From: Rhodamnia argentea
Taxonomy: Eukaryota > Streptophyta > Magnoliopsida > Myrtales > Myrtaceae
Direction of reading: 5' to 3'
Assembly: GCF_020921035.1 (NCBI RefSeq)
Contig: NC_063152.1
Coordinates: forward strand, 28,147,903 to 28,211,902
Length of the DNA: 64,000 nt
The notes under the pieces were generated by a model. That model was not told where the DNA came from, did not search any database, and worked only from the letters and a program-made list of their open reading frames with translations. Both the position numbers and the translations under genes were made by a program. Position 1 is the stretch's first letter, and each line of letters opens with the position of its first letter. Below are positions 1 through 14,130 of the stretch, one piece after another.

Positions 1-238
1 AGGAGGCTCAAGTAGAGGAAGCTACAAAATTTGAGAGAACTAGACAAGCGAAAATCAGATGCTAATCCTACATCACAGGGTCTTGATCTCAGCACTGAAA
101 AGTTACGCGAGCAGACCCAGTTGAACTGGCACCGAAGTCTAACGGTGAGCGGGAACAATATCCGGCGCTACTGCATTTCCAGTGTAAGTTAAGTTTTTGG
201 TGGAACCAAGTCTTCTCCACAACGCCATGATGCCATCC

Positions 239-2561
239 TCAAAATCTTGGAGCTGCAACACAAATATTACATGCCTCAGGTGTCGAACTATTAAACAGAC
301 ATACAAAGGAACAGAATCAGGGAAGATGAAAAATGCCGTTTAAGCTTGGATTAAAATGCTGAACCTACCTCCACCAATTGTTGCTTCAGGCATTCTCTCA
401 ATTGAATACTTGTGCTGTGTAATGAACATGATTGGTACACCAGGGATCTGCTGGTACAAGATGGTATCAGAAACTATTTCCACAGCTTTATATTTTTATG
501 ATGGACAATCAAACAATTTTCAAGTTATTATACCTTACGGATCCTTCGCTTTAGATCTCGATCACATGTGGCAACAATGTAGCATTTGTGCTGTTCAATT
601 CATAAATTTAAAGTGAGTCTTGAAAGAATAAAGAAAGAAAACCCAAGAATCTGTCGGAACAAAGGGTACATACACAACAATATCCATCTCCAAACCTATA
701 ATAAGTCAATTCTTAAGCCAATGAGCTCAAACTAAAACCAGGACCATTCGATGACATAAAATTCTGGCGGTCCACCATGGAACAGAGTTCTACATTCTAT
801 TGACAATGCAAAAACAGAAAGACTATCATGTCACAGTCAATCTAACAAATCATCAACTTATTCACAAGACGGCACCAAATAATATTGTACAAGAGAAATA
901 TTCCAACAACGTTGAGGAACTTGAGGGGGACTACAGATTAAATTCATATGTACAGCATCATTGTTCCACAATGGCGAAGCTAAGGTAAGGGCTAAGCTTT
1001 TCATTCCACGAGTTCCAATGGTAAATCTCATCGCATTACTTTAGCACCGACTTCCACAAAGAATACCAATTGGCAAACAATGTGCTCTTACGTTCAATGT
1101 AAAATCAGTTACGGGGTCTTGAAGGTTATCCATTACAGCAAGCAAATTCACAAAATCTAAGCAGAGCTCGACATCAACAGAACAACTCCTACTATCTGAA
1201 GTTCTCAACATAAATAAAATTTCAAACAGGGATGCCGATTTCAGGGGCAGAAAAGAGAGAATTCCAACTAATGCAAAAAATCTGGATGCGAACACACCTG
1301 AGTAACTCTCTCAACAAGGCAATCATCAGCATAGGTCCCTTTGTGAGTACATGGCAATCTTTCAAACCGAGAATCTTTTGCTATCCTGTAAAAAAAGGAA
1401 GTGCAAACGAAACCTCAGATCAGCAATCATAGTAAAGGTGAAAGAAAAAAGACACCGAGGTAAAGATTACAAAAGCAAAGAGAGAAAACAACTCAGCGAT
1501 AACAAAAAGAAAGAACCAAAACAAACCTCAAAGCAACACGGTATTTCTGGCCCAGCTTCTCGAGCTCTGCCATCACGCAATCCGTGATGCAGGGAGTACC
1601 TTTGAAGTTGAATGACAGGAAAATCAATGTAAGGCCATAGAATAGAATGGAACACAGGAACACAGAATCTAGTTAAAAGATGAGCGAAAATAACTAAATC
1701 ATCACTGAAATCAAAATATGAGCAGAAGACCGATAGGACTCACATTTCGCATATAAGCAGTCCATCATTCCCTTCTCCAAATCCAGCTAACAGAAAATAA
1801 AGAACTCATGTTGGTTGCCATTCAAAATGAATAAAGAAAGTGGGAAAACAGTTTAATTTATATCTCGTATGAATCCCAAAAGAACAAGGCAGGAAAAAGG
1901 CATTGCACATGAAATGCAACTTAAACTACATAGCTTTTTGTCACAAGGTTCGATTAACCGAATGGGATCCAATCGATGGAACAGCACTGGCACAAATAGC
2001 AAGTGCTGAGGCCCAATTCCCAAATCACCTGAAAATCTAATCCCTTTCAAAGGACAATAATCCAAAGAGAAGAAAACCATGAAAGTGCAACAAAAAATGA
2101 AAAAGCAGACACGAAGTCTCACTTTATTCTGAATGGAGAAATTAATGAAGTTGGTATCCACCAAAACCCGATAAGGCGGTCCCAAGGCGGTGTTGTGCTT
2201 GAAGAAGAGCGCGGACGAAACATTTGGCCTGAAGATTATATCAATCAAAAGGGGTTCATGTTCCATCAATCAATCACAAAACGAAGGCATACGAAACGAT
2301 GAATCAATCGCGCAAGGAATCAGCTTACACGTTTCTGGGGAGCTTCTCCTTGGAAAGGTCCTTCTTGTTAGGGTTTAGAACCTCTTGCTTGTAACTGAAC
2401 CACACACAGCAACCAATTGTATTAACCCCGACAAGCACACACAGCGAGCGGGACAAGCAAAACAGAAACAGAGAGCCGAACAAAAATTACTTTTTGATGG
2501 CTTTGGAGGTGATGATTTTCTTCATGGTTGCGAATTTAGGGCCTTTCTTGGCTTTCCCCAT
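239..2561 (-). CDS. FCF1: rRNA-processing protein FCF1 (PIN domain)
   Basis: Nine exons read on the minus strand: 2491-2561, 2329-2394, 2123-2228, 1744-1786, 1527-1599, 1298-1385, 534-590, 369-447, 239-252. All junctions are GT-AG and in phase, and they give 597 nt, i.e. 198 residues plus TGA, the usual family length. The protein starts [15 protein letters not shown], has the PIN-domain entry [14 protein letters not shown], then [34 protein letters not shown] and [10 protein letters not shown], and ends IGGAPRF. FCF1/Utp24 is a nucleolar PIN endonuclease of the small-subunit processome, needed for early pre-18S cleavages; this is family knowledge. The start is the first ATG before the conserved MGKAKKGPK. 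The last coding exon is only 14 nt and would be missed by ORF calling. The leader carries a (CT)n tract on the coding strand (2727-2756). Confidence 0.97.
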
Positions 2562-2722
2562 CTCTTTTTCACCTCAAACCCTTCTCGTGGCCTGTGCCTT
2601 ATGAGTCGACGACGACGTTGACACAGATTCAGCGGAATTGCTCCTCCTGCTTCCGGAGAGGACGATTATGCGCTTCTATATCTATTATCTACGTTCGCTC
2701 GGTCTCTTGGCGTGCGTTTGCG

Positions 2723-2726
<4 letters not shown>

Positions 2727-2756
<30 letters not shown>
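2727..2756. repeat. (AG)n microsatellite in the FCF1 leader
   Basis: About 15 perfect AG units, which read as (CT)n on the coding strand of FCF1, some 165 bp before its ATG. The same strand bias is seen in the leaders of the GT4, PPR and WRKY22-like genes. Confidence 0.95.
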
Positions 2757-2759
<3 letters not shown>

Positions 2760-3179
2760 GCGCGAAGCAAGGCGGCGGAGGAGACCAAACTAGGGCGGTT
2801 GCACCATCTCAGTCGGTCGCGGGGTTGGCCTTGGCAGTTGGCAGAGTTGAGCTCAAAGCAGAGGGCTTTACGTACAAGCTGAACTCAAAAGATCTCAGCC
2901 CAATGCCTTTTTGGCCCAGCCGAGTCTTGCAAGTTTCGTTTTTTAAAAAAAAAAAATCATTTTATATCTTTGTTTGATCAACAGCAATACTTTTTATTCT
3001 ATCTACTCTAGTCATCCACGAAATTCAATTAATTATTAGATTCAAAAACTAAAATTAGATAAAGAGAAAGAAAATTAGTCAATTACTAAATTGAATTGGC
3101 ATATAACCTAGTCCAATTTGACATCATGAGGGTTGACGATGGTCTGGAAGAGAGAAGAGGGAAAAAGAAAAAAGAGAAA

Positions 3180-3420
3180 AAAAAAATTCAAAAAAGTAAA
3201 TGAAGAAAATGTCTTTTCGCTGGCGATGTCAAGCCCTTCTTTGAGACGGATATAGCCACGTCATGCCCTTATTTGAATAATGTCCACTTTAAACTCTTAT
3301 TTGAAACGATTTGACTACTTCATTCTCTTATTTGAAATAATATCTAATTCAAGCCTTTATTTGAGAAAATGATAACACTCCATATTTTTATTTAGGAATT
3401 TCCTAAAGTTTTATTTGTGT
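3180..3420 (+). repeat. CTTATTTGAAA-family repeat block, copy 1 (single arm)
   Basis: Four to five degenerate units of about 36-40 bp, each holding a variant of CTTATTTGAAA followed by GTCCACTTTAA- or GATTTGA-like spacer. It is preceded by an A-rich tract and ends with ATTTAGGAATTTCC. Blocks at 14131-14925 (two arms, inverted) and 18930-19070 (single arm) have the same unit, the same A-rich lead-in and a similar end. This looks like one arm of a non-autonomous DNA element. The superfamily is not clear, because I found no target duplication. Confidence 0.7.
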
Positions 3421-4200
3421 ACAAACACATGTCAAGAAAGATATACCTATGAATATCCATTCGCGCAAAGGGCGGGCCATATAACTAGTTTATTGTTAAC
3501 GCCTCCCATCCCTTGAAGAGCGAGACACGGCATGGCCTGACTTGGACTGGCCGAGCAGGTACTCAAAGTGCTCACTTACTATTTAAGAGCTAGAAGAAAC
3601 CGTGGGTCGAGGTTAAGTTAAACTTACTTTTTAACATTTGTCATCAACTCAACGTTGGGCTACATTTAACCTAAACAAGCGTATCGCAAGAGGCATCGCA
3701 TCAACCTAAACAGAGATTGACGTGAAAGAGGGCTCCAAGTTGACCAAAGGACTTGATCAAGAAGAGAGAGGGATTCTTTTTAATGGAATTAAGCTGGCGA
3801 GACATACGGGAATATACTTTCCTATTTCTCATGGATGAAATGAATGAAATGTAATTGGAGGGGGGGGTGTATTCACGGAGCAACAGATCGGATCTCTCGA
3901 GATGATGTTACAACTTACAGTTTTTTCTTGTTTGTACATCTATCAGTGTCACTATTGACGCCACTATGATGAGAAAAGAATGGCTATGAGCACATCTACC
4001 CAATTGGGCACATCAGCTACCAGAAGGACGCGGGATTTACAGCCACAAAAGAACAAAAAATACAGAAAAGAAAAAAAAGAACCTCGCATGCAAATTATCA
4101 GATTGATGCATCCTTCTGGGGTGAAAAAAAAAAGAATCGAAAATCAAGGGCATGTACCTAACGAAAGAATTTTCACTATAAACCTGGTTGATCGACTTGA

Positions 4201-7200
4201 TCATAGAGACTTCTCGACAACCATTGTCGAGTTTGAAGTATCTGTTTCCTCAGGCAGAGGCTTCACATACTTCCCTATCACTTTTTGACGCTTCCTCTTT
4301 TTCATCCTGCCGAGCTTTTCCTTGCTCAGTTGCTTCCTCTTTTCTTTCTGCCTATGTCTTTGGTTCCTCTCTCTTTCATATACACCCTGCCACAAGACTT
4401 CCCCTGTTGAAGGCCACAACCACCTCATGGGTTTATCGGAATCGTATTCTTCTGCATAGTCCTCATCCATACTCTTCAGCGTGTCATATGAGAACCATTT
4501 TACCCACATCCGACCTCTTCGGTCCTGCAACCTGTGCTGTTCCTGCATGAAACCGGTCTCTGGATCCACGTATACCATTCTCCTCGCACTGTGGAATGCC
4601 CAAACGTTCACAAGTAGCTCCAGCACTCTCGAATAGCAATGCTTGTCCTGCAAGAGATGCATCCATGACATGGTTCCTCTTACTGTTCCATCAAAGTGTG
4701 AAACTAGCACAGCTTTAGAACATACAGACAGTGTGTTCTAATTTTCCCAAACTTGCACAAACTACAGATTGTGTATATTTCCAGTGATTCATCCATCTCA
4801 AAGTCATTACGTTCATTTGTGCAGCATTGGAAGGACTCCATTTTCGTAAGTTTGTTGCAGCCCAACGATGCAATAATAGGATCCTGCTATTGAAATGCGG
4901 TTTTTGGAAGATGTGCTTTAAAATGGAGGCCGGGTCGATAAGACCAATTATAGCCTCCAGCATGCAGCATGATAAGCTATAAGCATGGCCTTAGAGTTTA
5001 CTCAATGAAAGCCCTAATTGAAGATTCAAACGGCAAATTCCAAGAAAAGCAATTTACTTTGGACAAACTCAGATAACAGTGTCCTGTCTGATGATGCTCG
5101 TCATACATCTGTGCATCCAATGCGTCAACAAACATCCTGCACAAGGAATGATTCACTCCAATAGTTCAGCACATGCTTACGGAAAACAACACCAACAACT
5201 GGGTCTTGATTAATTGCCCTATGACCGTACCTTGAGAACATCACAAATTCCAGGAAAGACCTAGTTGGCAATGCCCAGCTCTTCATGACGGACCATGTGT
5301 CACCATCTACAGGCATAGGGGGTAAAGCATCCAAATCATGTTTTAAGCCGTACATCCGCTTAAGAGCCTCAGAGAAGGCGTACCTTCAATAGTCCATTCA
5401 GTTAAGAAAATCAGCAATAGAGAGAGAGAGACAAAAACAGAGACCACAACAAACACCAAGAGATGTTTTAAGACTAACTTGCAGTTTCCAGCATTAATGG
5501 AGTCACAGAAGGACCAAAAGTCCTGCTGCAATGGATTTCTTTGATCCTGGTCCATCCGCACCCAAAAGTAAAATGTGTCCCCATGCTTACGTGTCTGGAT
5601 AGCATCCAATAATGCTCTTTCAGCAACACCGGACAAGGATGCCTGTTTAAACCCCATGTTAAGATGAGTCTGAACAAGAAACTGCATTACCTTAAGGCAC
5701 ACTCTTTCCCCAATATAGATTCAACAAAATCAAAATGAACTGTGGAAGTATGAATGCATCTGGAGGTTAATATGTTTCGCCCATTTCTGTCTTTTCTTTG
5801 ACAGCTGGAATGAGGTCTCTTCAACCAATGGGTATGGAAATTAAATTTAGGCTCTTTAAACCCGACAAATATCATTCAAGGTATATTATTATATTATTAC
5901 ACCCTATTTTCCTACTTTGACACTTGAATTTACGGACGTAGGAGACATAGGTCAGACCTCCTTGACCTTGTCTAAAAGCTAATAAACTCCTCTTTATTGA
6001 ACTTTGGTCATCATATTCAAGCATAACACAGCATTTCATGTAAATGGCATTATTAAGTCAGCTATAACTTTGTCCACTGTATGTCTTGACTGACTGATGG
6101 TGGACATCTAATAATAATTCGATTTTCGTTAATTTTGACAATTACCAATCAACTGTTTCTTGAAGTTCCAGGCATTGCCTCACCACAATGATGCAGTACG
6201 GCCAGAGATTTGTGAAGGATGCCACTAGCTTAACTGGCAATTTTCACGGACACAGCTACAGATAACCACTTCACAAAAATTGTATTCGAGCTTTTAGGTG
6301 TAGAATGGATCTCCAATATCTACCTTCCTTGCTGTTGCCCTCCAACATTGGAAGCCTATCCAAGCATTCTTGTGTATGCGATCAATTCTGTTTGCAATTG
6401 CGAAATAGGCCCCAAAGTCACCCAAAGCATCTCTATAATATGGATTATTCAGAAGTGGAAGCCGAGAAGGCGCATCAATATCATCAGCTCCAGGTCTTCG
6501 CCCTTTGGTTGACTGCAATGACCAGGTAAAGCATCAAATTCAAGGAATTCGGTACTTCACGCATATGCCCCAAATTAAAACACTATAGGCATACATCAAC
6601 AACACCTCGATCAGGGTTTTCTGGTGTTCTGAAAATTCTGAGCTCTAGGTAATAGGAAATAATGTTCTCTGCCATATGGTTCATATGCTTTGCAATTTTT
6701 AGAAACCTAATACCATTTACTTTTTACAGCTAAAGTTTTACCTCAGCAAAGAGATCCAAAGATAATATAACCGTACACATATAAACTAATATCTTAGCAA
6801 ATAATCTCAGTGAACCACAGCAGTTCAAAAACACAAGATGAAAGGACTAGCACTGCAATAATCTTCTTACAATGCACCTTTACGATGAAAAGTATGTCTT
6901 TGCCTTTGGATATGTGCTAACCCGAAAACATCAAAAAGCTGTTTCCAGTCCATATCTTCAGTTTTGTAAAAACCATTTTTAAAGTGTTCGGAAGCACATT
7001 GTTTAGAATGTTTTCATTCTCATATGGAAATTAAAACAGAAATTTTCAAGAATTCCCAGGAACCAGATGGGGCTCTAGTCCATGAACATTAGAAGAAACT
7101 GATTAATTGTAAGCTAAAACTTAGAATAAGTACATGACAATATGAGAACTTTAACATGCATAAGGCATCTCACCAGTCCAATCCCACGATAGATTGAAGA

Positions 7201-10200
7201 AACATGCAGAAAGGGCCAGATTCCTTCTCCCAAGTAAGGTTCATAGATACCAAGGGGCTGACCAGTTCTTTCAAGCTCCCGTTCATCCCTTTCGTGCAGA
7301 TCATTTTTTAACCTATCAGCCTTTTTGGCACTCTTATATACTTCCTCCCATGTCCCACGAGGTTGATCACTTCTATCTTTTAGCTGCATCAAATTATAAG
7401 CAACAAATGAACTTTCACAAGAAAGTGAAAATCGAATACATCTAACTGTTTAAATATTATTACCTCCTGCTCCTCCCTTCTCTTTCTAGTAGCAGCCACC
7501 TCTAAATACTTTTCTTCCTCCCATATGCTATATGAAAATGTATCATCAACAGCATTAATTGAGCTGGAGCTCTCCTTTTGAGTATGGTTCCATCGCTCCT
7601 CAATCTTGTCCAGAAAAAGGTCACTCCGCCAAATTCGCTTCTGATACGTCGGTCTCGGTATGGTTTCGAATAAATCCCATTGCCACTCTTGCTTATGGTT
7701 AGGAGATAATTCAGAAACATCCCTTGGAGGGGCAACTTCAGATGGCAGCTTCAGAACTACTTGAAGTAATGATGCATACCCTTCAACAGTTTCTGATACC
7801 ATGAGGTCCCTACCAGTATTCTTTCCTCTCGCAGCAATATTATGAGCCACAGGAGACACTTTTCCTTTCACGGCAACGTGCCTAATAATTTTTGACAACA
7901 TCTTCACATTATCCTTTGGAAAAAGATAGCCATTGACCCCATCATCAACCTAACCATCATCAACAATATATCAGTAAATAGCTCAATGAAAATGCTCTCA
8001 AGATAGAGGATAGTAGTAGAATGTTGGATCTTCATAGAATGATAAGAAGCTTATTGCACAAAATGCTTCATGATGAATGTAATAACCCCCCACCCACATG
8101 AGGACCACATGACAATGTTGTCCCAAATACTCCATGTGTAAATTGATAGTCCCAATCCACAAATAAGCACCACATGACAATACTGACCCAGATTTCATCA
8201 TTCAAGAGAAGTTACTACAACTTAAAATGGACTAACACTGTTTCTTAGATGGTTCCATTTGAGACTCATTAATTAGGAACCATAGCAGTTAATTACACCT
8301 TTGGCCACTCCTCAGTTAAGAAAGAGTATGAGCAATTGAGAAAATAGCAATATGCAAGTAAGATGCTAATTCTCTCCCAAGACAAAGAGGTCAAACAACA
8401 TGAATAAAGAACTATGACCATGAGAAGAGGGTGCAATTTGGGTAGGTCAATGCGTCCCCGACTGTATGAGGGCATGCTGTGAAAAGAATTAGATGAGCCA
8501 CTCAATTGAGTGAAATATGATGCATGTACTCCCTTAGTGGTAGATTGTCAGTGTATCATCCACGAATTACATGCACACAGAATACTTTTGATGGTTGGCT
8601 TGCATTATGCGAAACCAACGGTTAGAAGCGTACGTATTTTTTAATTACAGCAAGCTCAGGAGCTATGATTGGCTTCCCATAGCACATTGCTTTCACCAGA
8701 ATTTCTGGAAAAGACTCTTCCTCAAGAAAAGAACCATATATCACAAGATCAGCTATGCTCAAGACAGTGTCAGCATCCTGGTCAACAGCCTTGTACTCCA
8801 CAATTCCGCTAGGATATCTCAGATTATGCGCAATGGCCTAGAGAATTAAAACAAATATAATCAATTCACACAATCTAAGTTAAAAAGAGCCTCCCTAACT
8901 ACAAGAGATGTAATATTATACCTCCACAGCCACGCTGTAATTGCCAAGTGAACCACTTAGAATAATGATTTTGAGATGGGAATTAGAATCCTTATCTGTT
9001 GGGAAATCAGCTAAAAGTGGCAACATAGACTCTAAAATTAGCGCATGCTCCAGCCACAGACCCTTGTACAAAAATTGACTTCCAACAATTGCAATCATGA
9101 TATCTTTAGGTCCAAGATCCAAATTGTCTTGAATGTTGTCTTTGTATGATGCCATCATAGGGTTTGTTTCCCATGCTTCAGCTGGAGAACCAGGAATAAC
9201 TACAAAGTTTCCACTGTCAAATGCAGAGAAGATCATCTGTCCATTGAAGAACAGATGAAAACATTAAAAGAAATTCAGATAAAGGGCATCAGTACTTGGA
9301 AGACAACCAAAGCAGAAATAGGAAGTTTTTTTCATTTCACTTGTGGTCTCCAAGAATTTTTAAGCTTCATCTACTTACAGTCTTCACTAGGACCTTAATC
9401 TTACTACCCAGTTCGAAAAGGAGGTAAACAGACAAAAGAAGAGGAAACGAGAAGAATTTATTTGATGAAGAAACTTGAGCTGAGTCCTGTCATATTTGTT
9501 TATTCCCCGCAAACAGTTATTGATTGGTGCCCTTTCATTTTCAGACGCTCCATACATTAGGGGATGAGATTCAGTAACTGTTACTAGATCAAAAGGAGTA
9601 TTTCATATTTGAACTTACTGGCTGCACATAATTTGAGAAGACAACAGCAGTGGCACGATTGAGTGACCTTTTCCAATGATTTGCAAGCTCTATCTGCCCA
9701 TGTGAATTGTACTGTCTTAAGCGAATAGCAAGTGCTGCATCATGGATGGTCCATATGAGAGGCAAAGACTTGAAAGGCTCCTGCAGAAAACTGCAAAAAG
9801 TGAAATAATTCATCTTCATTGAGTAAGGACGAGCCTAATGCAAGGGAAATCCAAGGCATCAATGAATATCACAAGCCATGCTTAAGTCAATGAACCCTAA
9901 GTCAACTCCTCATGAAGCTCACGGAGCTATCTGCTTAAATAGCCAAGAGGAACCATAAATGCAAAATTCCAGATCTACAGTCCTTGCACTCCACGACTTT
10001 CTTCAGATGAGCGAAGAACATCAACCAGAGCATCTCTAGCCTAAAAAATAAGCCTCATCAAGAGGCATAATTGACTGTGAAGAAAATTCGACAGAATACT
10101 ACAGGGAGTTAAATAAATAGTTGGCAGAAAATGACAGACAAATGAACCTATTCTCGGTCCTCGTCCTATGGACCATAACTCCTCTTTCCTTGCCATATTC

Positions 10201-12744
10201 ATTACTATGACCGACGCGATGTAGAACAAGCACTTTCATTTTCAAGAGTTACAACATAGAAGCATGGGACCACAAAAAGAAGCAAGCATGGAAGCAACAA
10301 AGTTCCTTATGTAACTAAGCCTACATAAAAGACTTAGGAGTCGACATAATACCAAAACTGACTGCTTCAATGAGATGAAAGTGTAGCATCGTATCTGATC
10401 ATCAGCCATCGTTGAAATGCACAATTGCATTCCTTTGACAGGTAAATATTAAAAAAACTAAAGACAGATGGTTGCTCCTTATTTATTTGCCGACTGCAAA
10501 GTAGCAGACGAAAATAGGAAAAGCTTACCAGGTAAATACATCTGTAGCTTCAAGAGAATTAATGATTATGCCATTGAAGCTGCAGAGAAGTACATACAAG
10601 TCAGGTAGGATGGAGACAAAAGGATGAAATCACAGCCACAGGAACTGTAGAGTTTACAGCAATAAATTCACATCCAATTGTCAAAAGAAAGACTGTATCA
10701 ACTTCATAACCACGGTAAGCAAAGTTAGAAACGGTGAGGATGAGTTGAGGCAATAATGCCTTCCTTTTGTAATATAAATATCCTTCCCAACAAAGTTATG
10801 TTTTCTACGTTCTTCTTCTAAGGAGCAACTAATGTTATTTTGTAAGCACGCATACAGACATGTCAGAGCTAATAACATATGAAGTATTCAAAATCCTTGA
10901 GACTGCAATTGGAAGATAATGAAATAGGGCATTGAAACCAATCCAGCTCCACCCTCCCTGTCGCTCAAGAGAACCCTGAGTGCATTTTAGTAAAGTTATG
11001 GTGAAAAGCATAGTCCTTCAATGCAAAATAGAGAGATTGCTCCTAACTTTGAGCAAAACAATTCAGAAACCACACCCTCAAACGTTCGTCTGCTGCACTA
11101 ATTTCTTCACCGCCCCAACTTAGATAAAGGGACTGAAATCTCCCGCTCCCCCCCCCCCTCCCAAAAGAGAAAAAGAACAAAAAGAAAAATGGAACCCACT
11201 GGGAAGGAACATACGGATAACTATCTCAACTACCGACAAGTGCATTAACTGACAGAATCAAAGTCCCATATCACCTGCATGTGCAGAAAGCAGGAGTCCT
11301 ACTTAAATATAGACCAGTAAGGAAGACGAATAGGAAGGAATGAGCCAAAAAGCAAGATACTGAAAAGAACAAAAAAAGGATGGCGTGTCATACTTTAACC
11401 AATCAACAAAGAAGTCTGCCTTGTCACAGTTCTGAATGATCGTAATGGAAGCTCCTAAGCTTTTCCAGACATCACGGACTGGACCATCTTCAAGCGAAAA
11501 TACCTGTTTAGGTTGGACTTATTGGTCATCTGGTTCAACAAAGACAATTACAGGACATAACTTGGTTGACATAACTTGGTAGCAAAGTGTAATCCTGAAG
11601 ACAGTTACAAAAACCCCTGATCCCTACAACAGCCTCTTACTCAGCAGGAGCAAGTTTCGGATAAAAAAGTTATTAGCTATGCATCTTCTTTGGCTGATAG
11701 TTTTTTTTTTTTTTTTTGGCAACTAGTTGTTCAGCAGCATGAAAAATGATCAAGCGTAGACACTTCAATCCGCAAGCCAAATAAATTTCATCTGCTCAGT
11801 AATAATTAATATCCCACATCATGCCTTAACAAATTTCCGACATGCTGGGATTGGGAGAAGTACAGAACTCAACAGTAGAAACACCAAGAATTAACCGCAT
11901 TCTTCACAGAGACCACAAGAATATAAGGAAAAATTATGGCAATCAAGTACTTCTCTATCTAGTCACTCAAATATAAACATTATGCATCAATAAGATGATA
12001 GCATATGCATATCAGTCGTGAGAACCTGAAATTCATAACCAATATCTTGGAGGGCAGCTGCAACAGTCGCCATTAGTAGCTTCTCCGGATCAGCCACAAG
12101 ATCACCGAAAACCTTCGCACAGAATGAAAACAACAAATCACAAGATGCCAATAGTATGGTCAGAGAAGAAATCACAACTTGACAGTATACAATTTCCAGG
12201 ATACTCAACCATCACTCAACGGCAGGCAATATTGCAATTTCCAGCACGTCAGATTTAGACATAGAAAACAGAAAAAAAAAAAAAAAATGCCATGTAGAAG
12301 CTAAACTTCAACACTAAAGTGAATAGTTATACTGACCAGTGCAAGCTGGGGTTTAAGGTGTCCATAACGACGTAGAGTCAAATTATGATGGTATGACCGG
12401 TTCAACACATTAGCTTCCTTGCGAAATCTCTCAAAAACCTTTGGAGTTCCGAATCTGAAGTCCTTCCCAAAATCTAGACTACCTGTCTCCTCCAAGTGTG
12501 CCAAATCGCCATAATATATGTCCTTCCATTTGGACGGAGCCAGGGATTTTTCCAACGGAAGGAACATCTGGAACATGACGACGATGCAGAGGAAGGCGGC
12601 CACCGCGCACATCCATTTCCGGAAATCTAGCTTCGTGAGGAGCAGGAACCGCGAGAACCTCGATCTAGCTCGCGCTCTGGTCGACGATTGCGCGCGGAGA
12701 GAAGGCTCCCTCTTCACCGGGAGGCAGTCCTCTAGCGAACCCAT
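4201..12744 (-). CDS. GT4-family glycosyltransferase, At4g01210-like, Golgi type II membrane protein
   Basis: Fourteen exons on the minus strand: 12337-12744, 12026-12112, 11394-11503, 10529-10579, 9619-9790, 8922-9236, 8634-8837, 7464-7949, 7174-7383, 6324-6512, 5479-5642, 5231-5383, 5058-5136, 4201-4647. All are GT-AG and in phase; total 3075 nt, 1024 residues plus TGA, close to the Arabidopsis homologue (about 1030). The N-terminus MGSLEDCLPVKR matches the family start. An in-frame ATG lies 102 nt upstream but gives an atypical Leu-run. A single membrane anchor spans about residues 44-64, then comes a lumenal GT1/GT4 fold. Around residues 419-435 is EEESFPEILVKAMCYGKP, the EX7E region, with Lys where the second Glu usually lies. 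Next come an uncharacterised domain and a Lys/Arg-rich tail. The substrate is unknown. A (CT)n tract lies in the leader. A partial copy of introns 10-11 with exon 11 and the start of exon 12 lies at 20588-21105. Confidence 0.93.
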
Positions 12745-12933
12745 CCGGAGTCGAATCAAATCATCAGCGCAGGTCCTCGGAATCGATTCGAAGCACGAAA
12801 GGCGAAGCAGCGAAAAGAGCAAGCAAAGCAGCAGCAGCAGCAGCAATGGCTATTTGCACGAGTGGATATCGTCACGCGGAGCGAGCTGGCGAAAGCGACT
12901 CATTGAAGAAGCTTGTGAGCTCAGTAATGGACG

Positions 12934-12950
12934 GAGAGAGAGAGAGAGAG
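12934..12950. repeat. (GA)n microsatellite in the GT4 gene leader
   Basis: Eight or nine GA units about 190 bp before the ATG of the GT4 gene; (CT)n on its coding strand. Confidence 0.9.
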
Positions 12951-14130
12951 GTTAAGATTTTGTTAGAACGCAGTTGACGCGGGTTTTTATAGTTGGCCGA
13001 AACGTCGAGAGGAGGTAAAGAAACAAAACGACTTAGAGTCGATGATGCTCGTTACTTAAAAAAACGACGAGAAATTGCTTTTTGCCCGTGAAATTCGTAT
13101 CCCTTGTTTATAGGGAGGCTGCACTAATTTATAAGTCGCCTATTTAACTGGTCAGCTAGAAAAAGAGACCCCCAAAAAAAAAAAAAAAACTGGCTAGATA
13201 TTATTAATCCTAATTAATTCTTATACCCTTTTCGGAAACTTTCTTTAAAATGGATAAGTGTTAGATATTACAAATAAACGCACGAATCACTTTTAACTTT
13301 ATTTTCCGATTAGAAAGCATTGAGTAATAATCGTTTATCGAACTACACTTTAAAAAAAAAAAGTTTTTTGAGAATATTTCTCACGCCGTTCGGATATGAA
13401 ATAAAAAATTCTTAATATCGTGACCTAATTAGCCGATTCAAGTAATGCACTCTTTCGAGCATAATTAACTCCGATCCTACCGATAAAGAGACGAGTGTCA
13501 TAGTTGCGAGGGTGCTTTATAAAGAGATAAGAGTAAATAAAATCGGAGAGACAACTGCTTATGGAAGGCAGCACCCCCAAGCATATTGACCTAATTTTAT
13601 ATCTGACAAGACGGACAACTGGATTTGCAGACGGACATGTGGATGGACATTTTCGATAATGCTATAGTTCTCCTTCTGTTTTTTTATTTTTTAATTTAAT
13701 TTTTGAGTGGTTCGGTTAATCCCCGTTTTGTGACGTGGCCCGCTCCCGGGATTTGTCAGACTTAAAACGAAGGAGGCAAGGAAAGGATCGACAACAATTG
13801 ATTAACAAAAAGGAGTACGAGAGGATTTTAATAATCAAAAGATGAAATGACCTGCCCCGGCTCGGTTTGTTTTCATTACCCAAGAAAGGTCTCTTGTCCC
13901 CCTTTCGTTTTCAAATTCTCAGCAACAATTTCAATTTGTTTTTTTTTTTTTTTTTTAGAATTCCTGGGCCTAATTAGTATTGCCCGTCACTGTTGACCGA
14001 CGCTTGAGGGGGGGCAATATTGGATTTTCACTCCACATATCATGTGATTTTCTACCGGGGAAAAACGAGAGAGTCTTTGCTTGTCGCAGAATCAACACCG
14101 AAAAAAAAAAAACTTATGGAATCTTTTTTC
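12951..14130. other. Intergenic, AT-rich
   Basis: This is promoter-side sequence of the GT4 gene followed by AT-rich DNA with several homopolymer runs. I see no gene, RNA gene or clear element end. Confidence 0.5.

Larger units (their letters stand above)
2562..4200. other. Intergenic region between two divergent-looking gene ends
   Basis: No gene seen. It holds the FCF1 leader with its GA/CT microsatellite, an A/T-rich stretch, and a degenerate tandem of the CTTATTTGAAA repeat family (about 3180-3420, listed separately). The right part (3980-4200) is the 3' flank of the GT4 gene. Open frames here are short and A-rich and I could not match them to any family. Confidence 0.6.

Noticed and set aside
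3-65. A plus-strand frame at the left edge ending in TAA (EAQVEEATKFERTRQAKIRC), possibly the end of a neighbouring gene
   Set aside because: Only 20 residues are visible and another frame is open over the same stretch; no family could be named.
12518-12955. 145-residue plus-strand frame
   Set aside because: Antisense to exon 1 and leader of the GT4 gene.
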